Part shown: piece after piece, positions 18,706 to 27,280 of the stretch | How positions within the stretch are numbered: position 1 is the stretch's first letter | Layout: the number at the start of each line of letters is the position of its first letter | Assembly (NCBI GenBank): GCA_004172865.1 | Contig: SEBV01000018.1 | Coordinates: 35,426-99,425 of the forward strand | From: Gammaproteobacteria bacterium | Lineage (GTDB): Bacteria > Pseudomonadota > Gammaproteobacteria > Pseudomonadales > Cellvibrionaceae | Reading direction: 5' to 3' | DNA length: 64,000 nucleotides | Notes under the pieces: generated by a model | What the model was told of the DNA's origin: nothing | Database searches by the model: none | What the model saw: the letters and a program-made list of their open reading frames with translations, nothing else | Made by a program: the position numbers and the translations under genes

Positions 18706-20328
18706 TTACACCTCCTGCGCAGAAGGCAGGTGGCTCGCATTGCGACGGCGAGCTGACAAAGGCGCTTGTTGGGCGCGACGACTCAGACGAATAGCGACCC
18801 AGGCAAGGAGTAAACCGGTGACGATTACGGTGAGATCGAAACCAGCGAAAATCCAATCCTGCACTTGCAAGCTGTGCAGTAAATGACGGCCAGTGGTCGC
18901 TGCATTCACAATCGGCAAGAGTAAAAACACCGTTGCCGCCACCCAAAATTGTTCGATCCACGCGCGGCCAATAGGGCGCACAATTGGGTACAACAAGGCC
19001 AGTAACCACACGATAAAGAAGCTGTTCGCCTCCCAGTTACCACGCCCCGCTAAGTCCAGCGGCAGCAGGCGGTTAGCCAAGAAATAAGCGGCAATAGCGA
19101 TAGGCAAACCAGCGGTGGTACCCACGTTCAAAGCTTCCACTAAACGATGACCAAAATCCGGCCCGTCTTCCTGCTTGAGTTGCTTGGGGCTACGTTTGAC
19201 CACCCACAGCACCAGCCCCGACGCGATAATAATTGCGCCCGCGATACCCGATAAAAAATACAGCCAACGCAACACCCAACCGGCGAACAAGCCGCGGTGC
19301 AGACCGAGTAAATGATCGTAAAAACCGCGTGCGTTGCTTTGATTACTGAACTCTCCCAACAACGCGCCGTTAGCACCGTCAAATACCAACTCTTGATTGG
19401 TACGCGAAGTGTCGTCCAGCAAATGGGTAACGCGCACCCGCGCATTGGAATCGCCGGGATTTTCCACTTCGATAGTGCGCACTTGCCCCGAACCCCATTT
19501 TTGCTCCGCTACCGCCGTCAAACTACTCAGGTTTACCAGAGGTGCGGCTTGATCGGCGCGCTCTACTTCGTAAGGCGTCGCATTGAGTTCATGGTTGTAA
19601 GTCGTGCGCATGTCATTGCTCAAACCGTAGTTGGCAGCGACGTTACTGGGGAAAAGCGTGAGGACTAAAAACACCAAGCCGCTATAGGTCATCATCAGGA
19701 AAAACGGCAGAACGATAGTCGCGAGCGCTGCGTGTAAATCCAGCCATGAACGCTGGCCTTTACCGGGGCGAAAGGTGAAGAAGTCCGCGAAGATTTTTTT
19801 ATGGGTGATGATGCCGCTAATAATGGCGACCAACATAAACATGCTGCAGATGCCGATCAGCCAATCGCTCACAGTGCGCGGCAGGTAGTGCAATTCATAA
19901 TGCATTTTGTAGAGCAACTGGCCGCCGCCGGTCGCACGGGTTTCTACCGGCTTGGCAGTTTCAGGATCGAGATATTCTTCAGTGCGTTTGCGATTTTGGT
20001 TTTGCGTCATACCGCTATGTTCGGCGGATGCTTGGGTCACTGGTTGTTCCCAACGCACGCGCAGATTGGGGTAATCGCGATTGGTAGCCGGCCAGATCGT
20101 CCAGGATTCTGCATTAGCAGCGCGGCTTTGCAGGCGTTGTTGCGCGGCATCTACCGATTGTGTGAGGCTGGCAGTTTCGGGCTTGAGTTCCGGCTTCATC
20201 CAGCGGTCGATTTCGGTATCAAAGCGGCCCAGATTGCCGGTCACAAAGACGAAGAAAAGTATCCAGCCAACCACCAATCCGGTCCAGGTATGCAGCCACG
20301 CCATGGACTGACGAAAACCATTTTTCAT
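18706..20328 (-). CDS. PepSY-associated TM-helix protein (PiuB-like)
   Basis: This 540-aa inner-membrane protein has the PepSY_TM layout: TM1 at about 12-30 after AWLHTWTGLVVGW (a conserved His/Trp motif), a long periplasmic PepSY-like region, paired TMs around 165-230, and further TMs at about 365-540. Proteins of this family accompany TonB-dependent siderophore receptors and are proposed to act in ferric-siderophore reduction or uptake. It lies 37 bp after DUF3649 and just before DUF3325, the typical trio. No receptor gene is adjacent here, and I found no recognisable Fur box upstream of the operon. Confidence 0.9.
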   Translation of the reverse strand: MKNGFRQSMAWLHTWTGLVVGWILFFVFVTGNLGRFDTEIDRWMKPELKPETASLTQSVDAAQQRLQSRAANAESWTIWPATNRDYPNLRVRWEQPVTQASAEHSGMTQNQNRKRTEEYLDPETAKPVETRATGGGQLLYKMHYELHYLPRTVSDWLIGICSMFMLVAIISGIITHKKIFADFFTFRPGKGQRSWLDLHAALATIVLPFFLMMTYSGLVFLVLTLFPSNVAANYGLSNDMRTTYNHELNATPYEVERADQAAPLVNLSSLTAVAEQKWGSGQVRTIEVENPGDSNARVRVTHLLDDTSRTNQELVFDGANGALLGEFSNQSNARGFYDHLLGLHRGLFAGWVLRWLYFLSGIAGAIIIASGLVLWVVKRSPKQLKQEDGPDFGHRLVEALNVGTTAGLPIAIAAYFLANRLLPLDLAGRGNWEANSFFIVWLLALLYPIVRPIGRAWIEQFWVAATVFLLLPIVNAATTGRHLLHSLQVQDWIFAGFDLTVIVTGLLLAWVAIRLSRRAQQAPLSARRRNASHLPSAQEV

Positions 20329-20365
20329 TCCAAGCTCCTTCGTTAAACCCGCGCGCGCAGGCTAA

Positions 20366-20680
20366 TCAAAATGCGTGACCGCCAGTTAAAGCGATTAAGG
20401 CGATAAGCGCTGCCAGTACCAGACTCGGTATTACCAATCCCAACCAGGCGCGCCATACGGTCGCTACCGAAAACACCCAGATTATGGCGCCCGTATAAAA
20501 CGCAAAGCCAAGCGTATTGGCGATGGTGACTGAATCGCTGCGCGACAAGGGCAGGGAGAGACTGAAGAAAATACCTATGAGGGATGTCAACACATAACCG
20601 CCTAGCACCGCTGCCAATACCCGGCTCGCTACATGCCAGCGGTAAAGGGATAGTTCTGCAGCGGATGCTTTGGGGGCCAT
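20366..20680 (-). CDS. DUF3649-type small membrane protein
   Basis: The ATG at 20680 with an AGGAA site gives 104 aa containing three hydrophobic segments. The SLYRWHVASRVLAAVLGGYVL start, the SRSDSVTIANTLGFAFY loop and the VWRAWLGL motif are typical of DUF3649. This small inner-membrane protein is regularly found upstream of PepSY/DUF3325 genes, and here it heads the operon that runs down to 16020. Confidence 0.82.
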   Translation of the reverse strand: MAPKASAAELSLYRWHVASRVLAAVLGGYVLTSLIGIFFSLSLPLSRSDSVTIANTLGFAFYTGAIIWVFSVATVWRAWLGLVIPSLVLAALIALIALTGGHAF

Positions 20681-20954
20681 GACAAATTCCTGAATTATTG
20701 GGCACTGGATAAGCGCGTAGGGCCTTGGGCTTCGCAACTTTCATGCCACGCAAATTGCTGCTGGAAAGCTCGAATTTGTAGGTTTTCATGGCTTTAAAAG
20801 CCATCTACTGAGTGATTTTGTACAGTTCAATCAACAGCTGTTGGAAATTGGCCACTTGCAGTTCATCCAATAAACCATAGGTTTGCTGATGGCCGCAGCC
20901 GCCACTTTGATAGCGGGAACCTGTTTATAATCGCGATTTTTTCGGTTGCCCTTC

Positions 20955-22688
20955 ATGCGTCTTCCTTCAACAAAATCCAGTAGCTATTCCCGTCTACTTA
21001 TCGATAGTTTTTGCCTGCTGTTATTGCTTGTCATGCTGCTGCTTCCCAATCAGCGCGCCGATGTCACCCTGGACGCTTTTGTGTATCTTCCACTGGAAGC
21101 CGTCGCGCTTGGCTGGATATTGCTGGTGCGTGGACGAATCGGTTGGGCGCTGCGACTTATCGCCTCCACCGCGCTTGCGCTTGGTCTATTGGTGAAAACC
21201 GCCGACATGGCCTGCTTTGAAATTTACGCCCGTCCCTTTAACCCGATTTTCGATGCCTACCTGCTGCGCAATGGCCTGCATTTACTGGAGGGAGTTTTAG
21301 GTTACGTCGGTGCTATTTTGGTAGCGGTGTTTCTAGCGGCATTTGCACTGGGGCTAATCTGGCTCGCGTTCTGGTTGTTGGGGCGCTTGGCACAACGCCT
21401 CGATATCGCCAGACAAGAACTCAAACAATCCTACCGTTTTGCCACCGCGATTTTATTGACCGCAATTCCGGCAGGATTATGGCTGGGCGACCGCGCCGCA
21501 ACGCCGTTTTATGACCTGCTCGCCAGCCATTGGATCGACACCAACGCCAGCATCCAGGAGCTAGCCAATTTCAAACATGAGATTGCCGCCAACCGCGACC
21601 TGCAAGCAGACTTGCCGGGGCAGCAGCTGTTCAATCGCCTAAAAGGCAAAGATTTTTTGCTCGTATTTATCGAATCCTATGGCCGCAGCGCACTGGATAA
21701 TCCCGAATTTGGGGACCAGTTGCGGCCGCTGCTGCAACAAGGCGGCGAGCAACTTGAAAAAGCGGGTTTGCATAGCCGCAGCGCTTATCTCACATCGCCC
21801 ACCATGGGCGGTTTGAGTTGGCTGGCGCAGGGCACAGCGCTATCAGGATTGTGGATCAACAGCCAAGTGCGTTACGACAGTTTGGTGATGAGCCAGCGCG
21901 CGAGCCTGAACCAACTATTCCGCCGCGCCGGTTGGCGCATGGTTGCGGTCAAACCAGCGATTACCCTGGATTGGCCGGAAGGTACTTATTTTGGCTACGA
22001 TCAGGTCTACACCGCGCCCGATCTCGGCTACCAGGGCAAACCTTTCGACTGGGTAACCATGCCCGATCAATACACGTTATCCGCGTTCGAAGCGCTCGAA
22101 CGCAAACCGGGCCAGCGCCCAAATGACAAGCCGGTGATGGCGGAAGTCGCGTTGATTTCATCCCACGCGCCCTGGACTCCTGTCCCCAAATTGGTGAGCT
22201 GGCAGGACGTGAAAAACGGGAAAATTTTTGATAGCCAGGCAACCAGCGGCGACAGTGCGGAATATGTGTGGCAAGACGACGAGCGCATTCGCAGCCAATA
22301 TCGCCAAGCCGTCGCCTACAGTCTCGAAACGGTTATGTCCTATGCACAGACCTATGGCGACGACAATCTGGTGATACTCGCGTTTGGCGATCACCAACCC
22401 GCGCCGCTGGTAACCGGCGACACCCCCAGCCGAGATGTGCCTGTGCATTTAATTGCGCGCGACCCGGCCGTGTTGGACGCCATCGCCGATTGGCAATGGA
22501 CACGGGGAATGCTGCCCGACGACCACGCGCCGCAATGGCCGATGAGCGACTTGCGGGATCAGCTGGTCGGTGCATTTTCCAATGCCGCACCGGCATTGAC
22601 GGCTATCCATACGCCTGAACGCGCTGGCATAGAATCTGCTCCGGGCAAGGCTGACACTACTCATCAGCCCCAAAAGGAACAGCTATGA
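20955..22688 (+). CDS. Membrane-bound sulfatase/alkaline-phosphatase-fold transferase (LTA synthase-like)
   Basis: From the ATG at 20955 the product has 577 aa; a TTG three codons earlier is possible. Residues about 15-185 contain four to five membrane segments. The rest is a periplasmic catalytic domain of the alkaline-phosphatase superfamily: FLLVFIESYGRS (metal-binding Glu), a Thr/Ser-rich nucleophile region YLTSPTMGGLSWLAQGT, SSHAPW, and ILAFGDHQPAP (metal-binding Asp-His). Relatives transfer phosphoglycerol or phosphoethanolamine from lipids to envelope glycans, or hydrolyse sulfate esters; I cannot choose among these. A TATAAT hexamer at 20926-20931 may be the -10. It overlaps the next gene by four bases. 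Confidence 0.85.
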   Translation: MRLPSTKSSSYSRLLIDSFCLLLLLVMLLLPNQRADVTLDAFVYLPLEAVALGWILLVRGRIGWALRLIASTALALGLLVKTADMACFEIYARPFNPIFDAYLLRNGLHLLEGVLGYVGAILVAVFLAAFALGLIWLAFWLLGRLAQRLDIARQELKQSYRFATAILLTAIPAGLWLGDRAATPFYDLLASHWIDTNASIQELANFKHEIAANRDLQADLPGQQLFNRLKGKDFLLVFIESYGRSALDNPEFGDQLRPLLQQGGEQLEKAGLHSRSAYLTSPTMGGLSWLAQGTALSGLWINSQVRYDSLVMSQRASLNQLFRRAGWRMVAVKPAITLDWPEGTYFGYDQVYTAPDLGYQGKPFDWVTMPDQYTLSAFEALERKPGQRPNDKPVMAEVALISSHAPWTPVPKLVSWQDVKNGKIFDSQATSGDSAEYVWQDDERIRSQYRQAVAYSLETVMSYAQTYGDDNLVILAFGDHQPAPLVTGDTPSRDVPVHLIARDPAVLDAIADWQWTRGMLPDDHAPQWPMSDLRDQLVGAFSNAAPALTAIHTPERAGIESAPGKADTTHQPQKEQL

Positions 22689-23272
22689 AAATTTACGCCA
22701 GCCTCGTCGCACTACTAACTTCGCTCATCTTATCGCTACCCGCATTCGCTGAACCCAAGCTCGGCGAAGCCGTGCCCCTATTCACTACCCAGGCGTCTTT
22801 TGCCGGTAAAGCGCTGGAGTATTCTTTGAAGGATGCCCTCCATAAAGGCCCGGTCGTGGTCTACTTTTACCCCACCGCGTTTGGCGGCGGCTGCAGTATT
22901 CAGGCGCGCGCGTTCGCGCAAAGCTATGATCAGTTTGTAGCAACAGGAGCGACCATTGTTGGCGTTTCGCTGGATGATATTGGCCGTCTCAATAAATTTT
23001 CTGCCGACCCGGAATTTTGCGCGAGCCGCTTCCCGGTAGCCTCAGATCCTGATGGCAAAATCGTGACCGCTTACGGTCTGAAGATCAATGAATCTACCCG
23101 TGGCCGCAAAGATATTCGCGGCGAGACGGTAGACCACGGTTCGATTGATCGCTCCACGTTTATTATCGATAGCGATGGCAAGTTGATAGCGACTCTGGAC
23201 GGCCTCAAACCTGCCGACAATGTTGCCAAATCGCTGGAAGCTATCCAACACTTAAGAGCGCACAAAGGCTAG
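22685..23272 (+). CDS. Exported peroxiredoxin (AhpC/TSA, BCP-type)
   Basis: The 195-aa thioredoxin-fold protein has a signal peptide (about 1-22, ending AFAE). The peroxidatic site is YPTAFGGGCSIQARAF, with Cys in place of the usual TPxCT context, followed by a second Cys in DPEFCASRFPVASDPDG that could be the resolving Cys. GSIDRSTFIIDSDGKL is the typical C-terminal strand pair. It presumably reduces peroxides in the periplasm. The start ATG overlaps the preceding transferase stop (ATGA), so the two are translationally coupled. Confidence 0.88.
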   Translation: MKIYASLVALLTSLILSLPAFAEPKLGEAVPLFTTQASFAGKALEYSLKDALHKGPVVVYFYPTAFGGGCSIQARAFAQSYDQFVATGATIVGVSLDDIGRLNKFSADPEFCASRFPVASDPDGKIVTAYGLKINESTRGRKDIRGETVDHGSIDRSTFIIDSDGKLIATLDGLKPADNVAKSLEAIQHLRAHKG

Positions 23273-23369
23273 TTGCACTGGGCAAGGATGCCCGCAGATG
23301 TATCTTAGGGAGGATAAAAAATAGGAAAGGGTTTAAAAAGTTAACTGGAAGCGAGTACTAAACGGAAAG

Positions 23370-24476
23370 TTAGCCCCGCAAACGCGCGATCAGCGCCGCC
23401 ACTTTACCCGCTGTATGATGCCAACGCGGCAATAGCGCTCCTGCAGTTCGCGCGCCCTCTTGCAACTTATGTCGCGCACCCGGTGCAGCCAGCACGCCCG
23501 CCAATACTGTAGCCAGACTTTGCACATCCGCCGGGGGCACCAATATGCCCGCATTGGCCGGCACCAATTGCGGAACCGCTCCGGCACGGGCCGCGACTAT
23601 CGGCAAACCAAACGCCAGAGCTTCAGCGAATGCCATACCGTAGCCTTCATAGAGCGATGGCAATACAAACAAATCCGCATGTCTGAAAGCATCGCTCACA
23701 TCACCTTCATCTACCGCGCCCGTAACCTCAACGCGATCCTGTAAACCTAAATGTTGAACTTGCGCGCGAATTTGCGCGGCCCATTCAGGGTCAAGTTCAT
23801 CACTCCCTACAAAGCGAGCGCTCCAGGGCAATTCGGTGATTTGCGCCAAGGCTTCCAGCAAATAATTATGGCCTTTACGGCGCGTTAAACTGGCAAGAGT
23901 GAGCAAAATTGGCGGATGACCATCGCAGGGCGCGAACACTTGCGGATCTGTGCCTGGCTCGGCAACGGTGATTTTATCGGCCGGTACATTGAGCTGGGAA
24001 CGCAAGCTGTCTGCCGTATCCCGACTGGTTACGACTACTGCCTCGACGGCGGCCAGCGCGCGTTTTTCGCTTTGCCAAAAATGCGTGCGCTGGGCGGAAT
24101 TTAAGCCCGTCTCCAAGGCGAGCGGGTGATGGCACAGCGCAATCAATCGCAAGCGTTGCGCCGCACGTTCAGCCAAGTCGGGCAGAGCGCCCAACGCAAG
24201 ACCATCCACAATAACCAATGCGCCTGCGGGTAAGTCAGCGAAAACCTGTTGTGCATGTTCGAGTGCGGTCGAATCCGGGAAGGGAAAACCGGCAGTCAAT
24301 TGAATCACGTCTACTTTTAATCCCAACACTCCAAGCTCGGCAATCAAGCGACGGTCATAACCGTAACCGCCGGTGGGCGTCGCCAAATCGCCAGGAACAA
24401 CAAAAAATACATCGGCAAAACCAACTGTTGGTTCTGCGGGTGGATTATCTGAAACTTCAACAGAGAGCTGTGACAT
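23370..24476 (-). CDS. Glycosyltransferase family 4 protein
   Basis: This 368-aa GT-B fold retaining glycosyltransferase has an N-terminal acceptor-binding half containing TPTGGYGYDRRLIAEL and a C-terminal nucleotide-sugar half. The latter shows LTLASLTRRKGHNYLLEAL and the EX7E motif in FVLPSLYEGYGMAFAEALAFGLPIV. No membrane segment or signal is seen, so it is cytoplasmic. The ATG at 24476 was chosen over a TTG three codons upstream. It is divergent from the GTP cyclohydrolase II gene across about 280 bp and belongs by context to the pterin/pyrimidine cluster. The sugar donor and acceptor are unknown. Confidence 0.9.
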   Translation of the reverse strand: MSQLSVEVSDNPPAEPTVGFADVFFVVPGDLATPTGGYGYDRRLIAELGVLGLKVDVIQLTAGFPFPDSTALEHAQQVFADLPAGALVIVDGLALGALPDLAERAAQRLRLIALCHHPLALETGLNSAQRTHFWQSEKRALAAVEAVVVTSRDTADSLRSQLNVPADKITVAEPGTDPQVFAPCDGHPPILLTLASLTRRKGHNYLLEALAQITELPWSARFVGSDELDPEWAAQIRAQVQHLGLQDRVEVTGAVDEGDVSDAFRHADLFVLPSLYEGYGMAFAEALAFGLPIVAARAGAVPQLVPANAGILVPPADVQSLATVLAGVLAAPGARHKLQEGARTAGALLPRWHHTAGKVAALIARLRG

Positions 24477-24754
24477 GACCAACACCAGACAGTTTAAAAA
24501 CGCCTATTCTGTGCGCTCCCGACTTGGTTTGCCAGATTTTTCGATGCTTTGAAATCCACAGTTTTTGAATAGAAACAAGCAGTTAGCTGATCAATAGCCA
24601 ACAAATCGACGCAAGTTCACGCATTTACATAACTAATCGCGCCCGCGCCTTGCAGGGTCATCATGAAGGTTTTAAGATCGTGGCCTGTCATTTGCTGCTA
24701 CAAAGTTCCACGCTGCGTTAAAGCGATCTATCTCCTACTTCGGTTATCTGCATT

Positions 24755-25480
24755 ATGTCTACGATCCCGGTCTTGTCTAACATCTCACGCGTCTCTGAAC
24801 TTCAGAATGAACTTCCCGCAAATGACGAGCGCCCCAAAACGACGGTAATCCGTCAGGCTTCAGCGCGCATCCCGACTCGCCACGGCGATTTTCAGTTGGG
24901 TTTTTACAGCAACAACATCGACCAGAAAGAACATTTGGCGTTTTTTCGCGGCGATATTGATGGCCAGACGGCGGTATTGGCGCGCGTCCATTCCGAATGT
25001 TTTACCGGCGATGTGATGGGTTCGCTGCGCTGCGATTGCGGCGAGCAACTGGATCGTTCATTGGCGTTAATCGCTAAAGAAGGTTCCGGTGTGGTGGTCT
25101 ACTTGCGTCAGGAAGGTCGCGGTATTGGATTATTGCAAAAACTGCGCGCCTACAATCTGCAAGATCAAGGTTACGACACAGTGGATGCCAATCTGATGCT
25201 CGGCCACGGCGCCGATGAGCGCGATTATTCGCTGGCAGCTGCCATGTTGGCCGATTTAGGCATAGAATCAGTTCGGCTGATGACCAACAACCCGTTGAAA
25301 ATTCAAGCGCTGGAAGCCGAGGGCGTGCAAGTTGTTGAGCGCGTACCTCTGGAACCAAGCCCTAATAATGAAAATCGCGGTTACTTGCTCACCAAGGCCA
25401 AACGCATGGACCATCTGTTCTTGAACAGCAATTTCGCACCTAATTCAAACCAGTCTCATGACGCCCAATCAAAAAATTGA
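24755..25480 (+). CDS. ribA: GTP cyclohydrolase II
   Basis: GCHII converts GTP to 2,5-diamino-6-ribosylamino-4(3H)-pyrimidinone 5'-phosphate, formate and pyrophosphate, the first committed step to riboflavin and related compounds. In this 241-aa protein the zinc ligands are C82, C93 and C95 (SECFTGDVMGSLRCDCGEQL). The GTP-binding RQEGRGIGLL is at 118-127, then LGHGADERDYSLAA and NNPLKIQALEAEGVQVVERVPL, all canonical. No DHBP synthase domain is fused. It overlaps the following reductase gene by 23 bp. No FMN riboswitch is evident upstream. The genome may hold a separate riboflavin set, making this a pathway-specific copy; the symbol refers to activity only. Confidence 0.92.
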   Translation: MSTIPVLSNISRVSELQNELPANDERPKTTVIRQASARIPTRHGDFQLGFYSNNIDQKEHLAFFRGDIDGQTAVLARVHSECFTGDVMGSLRCDCGEQLDRSLALIAKEGSGVVVYLRQEGRGIGLLQKLRAYNLQDQGYDTVDANLMLGHGADERDYSLAAAMLADLGIESVRLMTNNPLKIQALEAEGVQVVERVPLEPSPNNENRGYLLTKAKRMDHLFLNSNFAPNSNQSHDAQSKN

Positions 25481-26195
25481 ACAATGGCTGACAACTGCCA
25501 AACACAGTTTCAGCACCGCCGAGCGACCCTTCGTCACCCTTAGCTATGCCCAGAGTTTGGACGGCAGCATAGCCTTGCGTTGTGATGAACCCCTGGCACT
25601 CAGCGGACGTCAATCCTTGCAACTCACCCACCAGCTGCGCAGTTTGCACGATGGCATTTTGGTGGGCATAGGCACGGTAATAAGCGATAACCCGCAACTC
25701 ACGGTGCGTCATTGGGAAGGTGTAAATCCGCAACCTATAGTGCTCGACAGCAAATTGCGCATGCCGATCACCGCGCGCCTGCGCCATTCGCCCGATAAAA
25801 CCTGCTGGGTCTTAACAACCTGCGAAGGCGAAAATGCACGCGAGAGTGAATCCGACCTAGACCACAGCCAAGGCCTTGAAATCACTGCCTTGGAAGGCAA
25901 TGCCGATGGTCGCGTTTGCCTTGAAGGCGCGCTTAAATTGCTGCGTCAAAAAGGCATTACCAGTTTGATGGTTGAAGGGGGAGCCGCCGTTATTACAGCA
26001 TTCCTTAAAGCACAACTGGCAGATGCAATCGTCATCACATTGGTGCCTAAGCTTGTCGGCGGCTACAAAGCCGTTAATGATCTCGGCGTAAGTAGCAAAG
26101 CGGCTTTGCCCGCGATATCACCCTTATTCAGCTCGCCGCTTGGCGACGATCTGGTCGTTTGGGGCCAGCTTAGTTACGGCGACGGCCTGCAATGA
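25458..26195 (+). CDS. Stand-alone RibD C-terminal-type pyrimidine reductase
   Basis: The 245-aa protein belongs to the RibD_C/dihydrofolate-reductase-like fold. It has SYAQSLDGSIA (28-39), the NADPH-binding GIGTVISDNPQLTVR (70-84), and the conserved LMVEGGAAVITAFL near 170-183. The N-terminal zinc deaminase domain of bifunctional RibD is absent. It therefore resembles reductases that act directly on the GCHII product (as in fungal and archaeal riboflavin routes) or on a modified relative in secondary pathways. It overlaps the GCHII gene by 23 bp and the next gene by four, so all three are tightly coupled. Confidence 0.9.
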   Translation: MTPNQKIEQWLTTAKHSFSTAERPFVTLSYAQSLDGSIALRCDEPLALSGRQSLQLTHQLRSLHDGILVGIGTVISDNPQLTVRHWEGVNPQPIVLDSKLRMPITARLRHSPDKTCWVLTTCEGENARESESDLDHSQGLEITALEGNADGRVCLEGALKLLRQKGITSLMVEGGAAVITAFLKAQLADAIVITLVPKLVGGYKAVNDLGVSSKAALPAISPLFSSPLGDDLVVWGQLSYGDGLQ

Positions 26196-27235
26196 CTCAT
26201 CCCACTGCAACACCGATTACCGCCAGCCAACTCTGGTTTACCCAACTGCGTCAGGTAGAAATCCGTCCGCAAATGCTTAGCCCGGCTGCTGGCGAAGTGC
26301 TGGTGCAAACTTCTTGTTCGGCCGTTAGCGCAGGCACTGAATTGTTGGTGTATCGCGGCCAGCTGCCAGACAATCTCGCACTCGACGCCACTATCGCCAG
26401 CCTGCAGCAAGCGCCGCAATACCCGCTGCAATATGGTTACGCGGCCGTCGGTAAAGTGTCTCAAGTTGGCGACGGTGTTGATGCGCAGTGGCAGGGGAAA
26501 CGTGTATTTTCCTTCGCGCCCCACGCCAGTCATTTTGTAAGCCAGCCGCAAGATTTGATTCCCGTACCGGATGATATCGACGATGAAGCCGCGATTTTCC
26601 TCGCCAATATGGAAACTGCCGTTAACCTCGTACAAGACGGCAAACCCGCCTTGGCAGAGCGCGTGGTTGTTCTGGGCCAAGGTATTGTGGGCTTACTGCT
26701 CACCGCCGTGCTCGCGCGATTTCCTCTTAAGCAATTGCTAGCGGTGGATAAAGTGCCGGAGCGTCGTGCCCTGGCGCAGCAACTGGGTGCTCATCTAGCG
26801 CTTGACCCTGATGCTGTTGCGCAAAAGCAAAAATCCGAGTTTGTAGACGGTGCCGATTTGATTTACGAAGTCAGCGGCGTGCCGCAAGCGCTCAACCTTG
26901 CGATTGATCTCAGTGGTTTTGCGAGCCGGTTGGTGATTGGCAGCTGGTACGGCAACAAATCCGCGCCCATCGTTTTAGGCGGCGCGGCGCATCGCAACCG
27001 CCTGCAGATTATTACCAGCCAAGTCAGTAGTATTGCGCCCGAACTCAGTGGACGCTGGAACAAAGCGCGTCGTTTCGATGTGGCTTGGCAGCTGATTCGC
27101 GACTTACGACCCGAGCGTTTAATCAGCCATCGTCTCAAGATTACTGACGCGGCTGGGCTATATGAACGGCTGGATAAACAACTGGATGAAACCCCGCAAG
27201 CCATGGTGCAAGCGGTGTTTGTTTATCCATCCTAA
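26192..27235 (+). CDS. MDR-superfamily (zinc-type alcohol dehydrogenase-like) oxidoreductase
   Basis: The 347-aa protein has the two-domain medium-chain dehydrogenase plan: a GroES-like N-terminal domain (SAVSAGTELLVYRGQLP, then QYGYAAVGKVSQVGDGV) and a Rossmann domain (VVLGQGIVGLLLTAVLARF). The catalytic-zinc Cys of classical ADHs is replaced in SCSAVSAGTE, as in BchC-like and other divergent MDR enzymes. ANMETAVNLVQDG matches the E-x-A region before the Rossmann fold. The substrate is unknown; by context it oxidises or reduces an intermediate derived from the GCHII/reductase product. It is coupled to the reductase gene through ATGA. Confidence 0.85.
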   Translation: MTHPTATPITASQLWFTQLRQVEIRPQMLSPAAGEVLVQTSCSAVSAGTELLVYRGQLPDNLALDATIASLQQAPQYPLQYGYAAVGKVSQVGDGVDAQWQGKRVFSFAPHASHFVSQPQDLIPVPDDIDDEAAIFLANMETAVNLVQDGKPALAERVVVLGQGIVGLLLTAVLARFPLKQLLAVDKVPERRALAQQLGAHLALDPDAVAQKQKSEFVDGADLIYEVSGVPQALNLAIDLSGFASRLVIGSWYGNKSAPIVLGGAAHRNRLQIITSQVSSIAPELSGRWNKARRFDVAWQLIRDLRPERLISHRLKITDAAGLYERLDKQLDETPQAMVQAVFVYPS

Positions 27236-27280
27236 CCCTACTTTTATCTAATTGCCTCAACCGAATAAGCAGGAAATTCT

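Noticed and set aside
18704..19009. Upstream extension of the DUF3325 frame
   Set aside because: It only reads the PepSY gene in another frame; a GTG with GGAGG at 18703 is the sound start.
24477..24754. Possible FMN riboswitch upstream of the GCHII gene
   Set aside because: I looked for the conserved RFN core sequences and did not see them; only ordinary divergent promoter DNA is apparent.
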